A program made the translations under genes and the position numbers. Source: Candidatus Schekmanbacteria bacterium RIFCSPLOWO2_02_FULL_38_14 (GTDB taxonomy: Bacteria > Schekmanbacteria > GWA2-38-11). Taken from it: a stretch of 45,321 nucleotides of DNA. The stretch lies in NCBI GenBank assembly GCA_001790855.1, contig MGDH01000018.1, forward strand, positions 78,207 to 123,527. Direction: 5' to 3'. The notes beneath the pieces were generated by a model. That model was not told the DNA's origin and did not search any database. It was given only the letters and a program-made list of their open reading frames with translations. Shown in pieces: positions 41,035-45,321 of the stretch. The first letter of the stretch is position 1. Each line of letters begins with the position of its first letter.

Positions 41035-42660
41035 CTATTTCTTTTCAGAAACAGCCTTTGTTATAAGTTCAATGCCTTTTTTGGACTCTTCAACAGAGCG
41101 GGCAAGAGACTCTCTTGCCTGTTCAGGATTATGAAAACCATCAGAGTTTTCCGCTGTCCACCATTCCCAAAGAATATGCGCTTTTTGATGTTGTTCCTTT
41201 GCCTCATTTATCACATTTTCATCAATCCCAAGCTTTTTTGCTTCAACAATCTTATCAATCAGGCTGCTAAGCCAGAACTCTGCTTTTCTCATTTTGCCCT
41301 TTATGTGGTTTCTCACAGCATCAATTGAGTAATTAGCCTGTTCAGCAGTCCACTTTGAATGGCACTTCAGACAGGTCTCCTTGATATAATTTCTCGGGCT
41401 TGTCTGCCAGTGGGATGTGAATACTTTCCCGTCCTTACCCTTAATCTTTGGCATGTGGCAGTCATTACAGCTTGCACCAGCTTTGTCATGCTTTGAATTC
41501 CAGAAAACCTCTGCCTCAGGATGCTGCGCTTTGAAAAGCAACCCTCCTGTCAAACTGTGTTTAAAGTCTCTGAACTCAAGCTTGTTATAGTGGTCATATA
41601 TCTGGAATACATCCTTAAATGGAAAATGGTTTGTCCTTACATCGCTTGCTGGAATCTTTTCTCCTGTTTTGGGGTTTATTCCTGCATTGCAGTTATACTC
41701 AACATGGCACTGCCCGCACTGAAGTTTTGGGTCATATTTGTCAAGGATTGCAATCTTTCTGAAATCCCTAAAGTCTATGACCTTTATCCCTGTGCGCTTT
41801 GAGTCTTTGTGCCAGAGTGTGTCTTCTTCTGGCCTTGTAAGGGCTTGGATTAAGCCGTCCCGCACAATTCTTGGCTTTGTTGCATGCGGGTCGTGGCAGT
41901 GAATACAAGCTATGGCATTATTTAAATCTTTTGCATATTCCACCACGTTTGAAGCCCTGTCCCATTTTGCCTTTGGGTCTTTATCCCCCATAAACTTCCA
42001 TTTTAAAATGCTGTCATTGGTTTTACATTTTAAACACGTTGGATATGCTGCAGCAGCACTTTCAGGAAGAAATGGTTTGTGCTCGTTTGTTTCAGGATGT
42101 CTGTCCTCAAGAACATCCCATGCCTTTAAAGGACCAGGTAAAACTGTATATTCCCATCCTTTCTTGGGCTGGAATCTTCCGCCATAAGCCCTGTCAACAA
42201 CAAGATGGTCAACAAGCATGTAAGCATGGCTTCTTGGAGCATTATGTTCTTTTGTAAACCCATGCCCCATCATTAGTTTGTCCCAAAATGGATTTGGAGA
42301 ACGCTCGCTTAAAAGTGATTTTTCAACCCTTGCTCCCTTTTTAGGGTTTGTCTTAAAAAAAGTCTCAAACTGATTTTTATGACAGCTTCCGCAGTTTTCA
42401 GGATTTAAATTTGTTACAGGCTTCTTTTCTTCAGGTGAGGCAATGTGCTCATTAAGATTATCATGGCACTTTACACAATTTAAAGTTTTCTTATGCTTTC
42501 CTTCGCTCCAAAGTTCCTGAACTTCAACATGACATTCAAAACAGGTTTCAGGCTTTACAAAATTTGGCCCTGAACTGTTCTTGGCAGAAATAATGAAACT
42601 CCCCAAAAGCAAAACCAACACCCCAACGCCAAAAGATAAAAACAATCTCTTTAATCTCAT
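41035..42660 (-). CDS. Octahaem cytochrome c nitrite reductase
   Basis: A 541-residue exported multihaem cytochrome. After a signal segment (FLSFGVGVLVLLLGSFIISA) come three CXXCH sites (40-44, 62-66, 90-94), then CLKCK (209-213), then four CXXCH (252, 315, 398, 430). This order of seven CXXCH plus one CXXCK as the fourth haem is that of octahaem nitrite reductases such as the Thioalkalivibrio enzyme; the Lys-ligated haem is the catalytic one that reduces nitrite to ammonium. NAPRSH (Arg143), CHVEYNC (Tyr322, Cys324) and TNHFPF supply likely active-site residues. GGAGGAGG precedes the ATG at 42660; a longer frame upstream overlaps gapdh and is rejected. No nrfH-type quinol oxidase gene is adjacent. 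Confidence 0.9.
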   Translation of the reverse strand: MRLKRLFLSFGVGVLVLLLGSFIISAKNSSGPNFVKPETCFECHVEVQELWSEGKHKKTLNCVKCHDNLNEHIASPEEKKPVTNLNPENCGSCHKNQFETFFKTNPKKGARVEKSLLSERSPNPFWDKLMMGHGFTKEHNAPRSHAYMLVDHLVVDRAYGGRFQPKKGWEYTVLPGPLKAWDVLEDRHPETNEHKPFLPESAAAAYPTCLKCKTNDSILKWKFMGDKDPKAKWDRASNVVEYAKDLNNAIACIHCHDPHATKPRIVRDGLIQALTRPEEDTLWHKDSKRTGIKVIDFRDFRKIAILDKYDPKLQCGQCHVEYNCNAGINPKTGEKIPASDVRTNHFPFKDVFQIYDHYNKLEFRDFKHSLTGGLLFKAQHPEAEVFWNSKHDKAGASCNDCHMPKIKGKDGKVFTSHWQTSPRNYIKETCLKCHSKWTAEQANYSIDAVRNHIKGKMRKAEFWLSSLIDKIVEAKKLGIDENVINEAKEQHQKAHILWEWWTAENSDGFHNPEQARESLARSVEESKKGIELITKAVSEKK

Positions 42661-42685
42661 ACTCCTCCTCCCAAAAATCAAACTA

Positions 42686-44015
<1,330 letters not shown>

Positions 44016-44678
44016 ATGATTGATACATCTAACGGAAAAAGAATAGATATTGCATGGCAGGTTGGCCTGCAGGTTTCCCTGTTAAAACAGATTGAAGGCA
44101 AAGAAGTCAAATTCCAGACTCAGATAGTTGGCTGGAGTATTCCTAACTTTATCATAGTTCATACACCTTATCTGAATGGCTTTCCCCCTGAAACGGATAA
44201 AGGGTCTGAATGTTTTATTAGACTGCTGAGTGAAGGCGAAACCATCGGTTTTGAAAACAGAGTCATTAGAGTCCAATTAAATCCAATCCCGTTAATCTTT
44301 TTAAGCTATCCTTCAATACTTGATAATGTATCCGCAAGAAAGGAAAAAAGATTTAAAACTCTCCTGCCAGCAGTGATACAGACAAAAGATAAAGATGGAA
44401 ATATTGCGACATCAAACGGATTAATTCTCAATCTGAGTTCAACCGGCTGTCTTATCTCAACACAGAACAACTACCACAGAGGAAGCAGGATTTTCATTAG
44501 TTTCTCTCTGGCAACTAATGATGAAATAAACGATTTATCCTGTTATGTGAATAACGTAAGAGAGTCAAAAGAAATGAAATTACTCGGAATAGAATTTGAT
44601 GAAGATTCAAAAGAAAAAAATAAAAGCAGACTCGATAAGTTTATTAACCCAATAGAAACTCTTAGCTTACCTGAGTAA
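44016..44678 (+). CDS. YcgR-like PilZ domain protein (c-di-GMP receptor)
   Basis: The gene encodes about 220 residues. The N-terminal half (about 15-100; FQTQIVGWSIPNFIIVHTPY) resembles the YcgR/PilZN domain. The PilZ domain follows with RKEKRF (Arg108 and Arg112, RxxxR) and LNLSSTGCLI (the D/NxSxxG motif, about 139-144), the residues that clamp cyclic di-GMP. Such proteins slow flagellar motors or control surface polysaccharide. The ATG at 44016 is the likely start; the longer TTG frame from 43977 lacks support. It is followed by a terminator. Confidence 0.82.
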   Translation: MIDTSNGKRIDIAWQVGLQVSLLKQIEGKEVKFQTQIVGWSIPNFIIVHTPYLNGFPPETDKGSECFIRLLSEGETIGFENRVIRVQLNPIPLIFLSYPSILDNVSARKEKRFKTLLPAVIQTKDKDGNIATSNGLILNLSSTGCLISTQNNYHRGSRIFISFSLATNDEINDLSCYVNNVRESKEMKLLGIEFDEDSKEKNKSRLDKFINPIETLSLPE

Positions 44679-44692
44679 TAATAGTCTTTTTA

Positions 44693-44712
44693 GCGGGACA
44701 AAAATATCCCGT
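44693..44712. repeat. Hairpin repeat, family C
   Basis: GCGGGACA and TATCCCGT form an imperfect hairpin, the counterpart of the GGCGGGACA/TGTCCCGCC module at 3756-3777. The GGGGTT/AACCCC module follows directly as part of the terminator. Confidence 0.7.
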
Positions 44713-44720
44713 CTGCCTGC

Positions 44721-44748
44721 AGGTGGGGTTTTTTAACCCCGCCTTTTT
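44721..44748 (+). terminator. Intrinsic terminator after the PilZ gene
   Basis: AGGTGGGGTT (44721-44730) pairs with AACCCCGCCT (44735-44744) through 10 bp with one G-T pair, followed by a run of T. It is at the same time the second module of a family C repeat, so the repeat seems to serve as terminator. Confidence 0.75.
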
Positions 44749-44768
44749 AATTTAAAAAAAGGCAACAT

Positions 44769-45321
44769 ATGCAAAAAATCAAATTAGGAAAAACAGGATT
44801 TGAAGCAAGCAAACTTGGATTTGGAGCAATGCATCTTCCAAGAGTAAGCCCTGAAGAATCTGAAAGACTTATAAACAAAGCAATTGATATGGGAATAAAT
44901 TATTTTGATACAGCAAGAGCATATCAGGACAGCGAAGAGAAGTTGAGCAGGGTAATACCAAAGCGAAGGAATGAATGTATCATCACAACCCGTTCTCATA
45001 ACTGGAAAATGGGAATTGATGTTTACATTAAAGACTTTGAAACAAGCCTTAAAACTCTTAAGGTTGAGAGAATTGACTTTTATGGACTCCACAGCATAAA
45101 TAAAAAAGATGAGCTTGATATGGTTATGGGTAAACACCTTGAGTTTCTGAAAAAAGCAAAGGAAAAAGGAGATATAGGACATATTCTTATTTCAGGACAC
45201 AACCATTTAGTCATGGCAGAAGCTGTAAAAACCGGTGAATTTGACATGGTTTTTTTCCCTTTTAATGTGATTGAAAAAGAACCTCTGGAAACGCTTATCA
45301 ACGAGGCAAACAAAAGAAATG
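44769..45321 (+). CDS. Aldo/keto reductase, N-terminal part (cut by window edge)
   Basis: An open frame of 184 codons runs from ATG 44769 to the window end. It begins MQKIKLGKTGFEASKLGFGA, the usual start of aldo/keto reductases. NYFDTARAY holds catalytic Asp47 and Tyr52, and FYGLHSI holds His108. The third catalytic position, normally Lys, reads ITTRS (Arg75). Many relatives of this type carry a C-terminal ferredoxin-like domain; whether this one does cannot be seen. It would reduce a carbonyl with NAD(P)H. Confidence 0.88.
   Translation, partial: MQKIKLGKTGFEASKLGFGAMHLPRVSPEESERLINKAIDMGINYFDTARAYQDSEEKLSRVIPKRRNECIITTRSHNWKMGIDVYIKDFETSLKTLKVERIDFYGLHSINKKDELDMVMGKHLEFLKKAKEKGDIGHILISGHNHLVMAEAVKTGEFDMVFFPFNVIEKEPLETLINEANKRN

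Noticed and set aside
44784..45313. Two minus-strand frames at the right end
   Set aside because: Both are opposite the aldo/keto reductase, which has clear catalytic motifs.

Overview
The window looks like chromosomal DNA of an uncultured Gram-negative bacterium with a rather AT-rich genome. The envelope genes ftsE, ftsX, an envC-like gene, ctpA and a yibQ-like gene stand in a row, as is common in deltaproteobacterium-like lineages. A Wzm/Wzt polysaccharide exporter, B12-binding radical SAM proteins, a fused thiDN gene and a multihaem cytochrome nitrite reductase fit an anaerobic or microaerophilic lifestyle. Repetitive palindromes are scattered throughout. I cannot name the organism; a candidate phylum such as Schekmanbacteria or a Nitrospirota/Desulfobacterota relative is only a guess.

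Region 1 (1-18,365, almost all minus strand). After a cut-off methyltransferase gene at the left edge comes one long surface-polysaccharide cluster, transcribed right to left from about 18,440. It encodes a zinc alcohol dehydrogenase-like protein, a B12 radical SAM protein, a protein resembling ferredoxin-dependent bilin reductases, four paralogous GT4 glycosyltransferases with a shared four-cysteine motif, and a second pair of GT4 paralogues. It also encodes the Wzm permease, a Wzt ATPase with an unusual C-terminal domain, two more radical SAM proteins and a membrane GT-C glycosyltransferase. Genes mostly overlap by 4-11 bases or lie a few bases apart. The obvious reading is synthesis and ABC export of a complex glycan; the radical SAM, reductase and dehydrogenase genes may make or modify an unusual constituent.

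Region 2 (18,366-25,390) holds housekeeping genes: two convergent RluA-family pseudouridine synthases, a galT-like gene, small membrane proteins (one only 36 residues), a deletion derivative of an insertion sequence with 26-base inverted ends, hemW and a PHP-domain phosphoesterase. The hemW gene carries two in-frame repeat-derived insertions.

Region 3 (25,391-31,945) is a thiamine operon: promoter, TPP riboswitch, intrinsic terminator, then thiS, thiG, thiE, thiDN and thiC, followed 15 bases later by an htrA/degP-type protease. Both ThiE and a ThiN domain are encoded, so two unrelated thiamine-phosphate synthases are present.

Region 4 (31,949-39,774) holds a small membrane protein gene, a split transketolase (which uses TPP), and ftsE-ftsX-envC-ctpA-yibQ for cell-wall cleavage at division.

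Region 5 (39,775-45,321) holds a DoxX-type protein, a two-helix membrane protein, gapdh followed by an octahaem nitrite reductase with a CXXCK catalytic haem, a YcgR-like PilZ protein and a truncated aldo/keto reductase.

Across the window at least five kinds of palindromic repeat recur. They lie mostly between genes, but two genes have taken them up in frame. I saw no rRNA, tRNA or CRISPR array.
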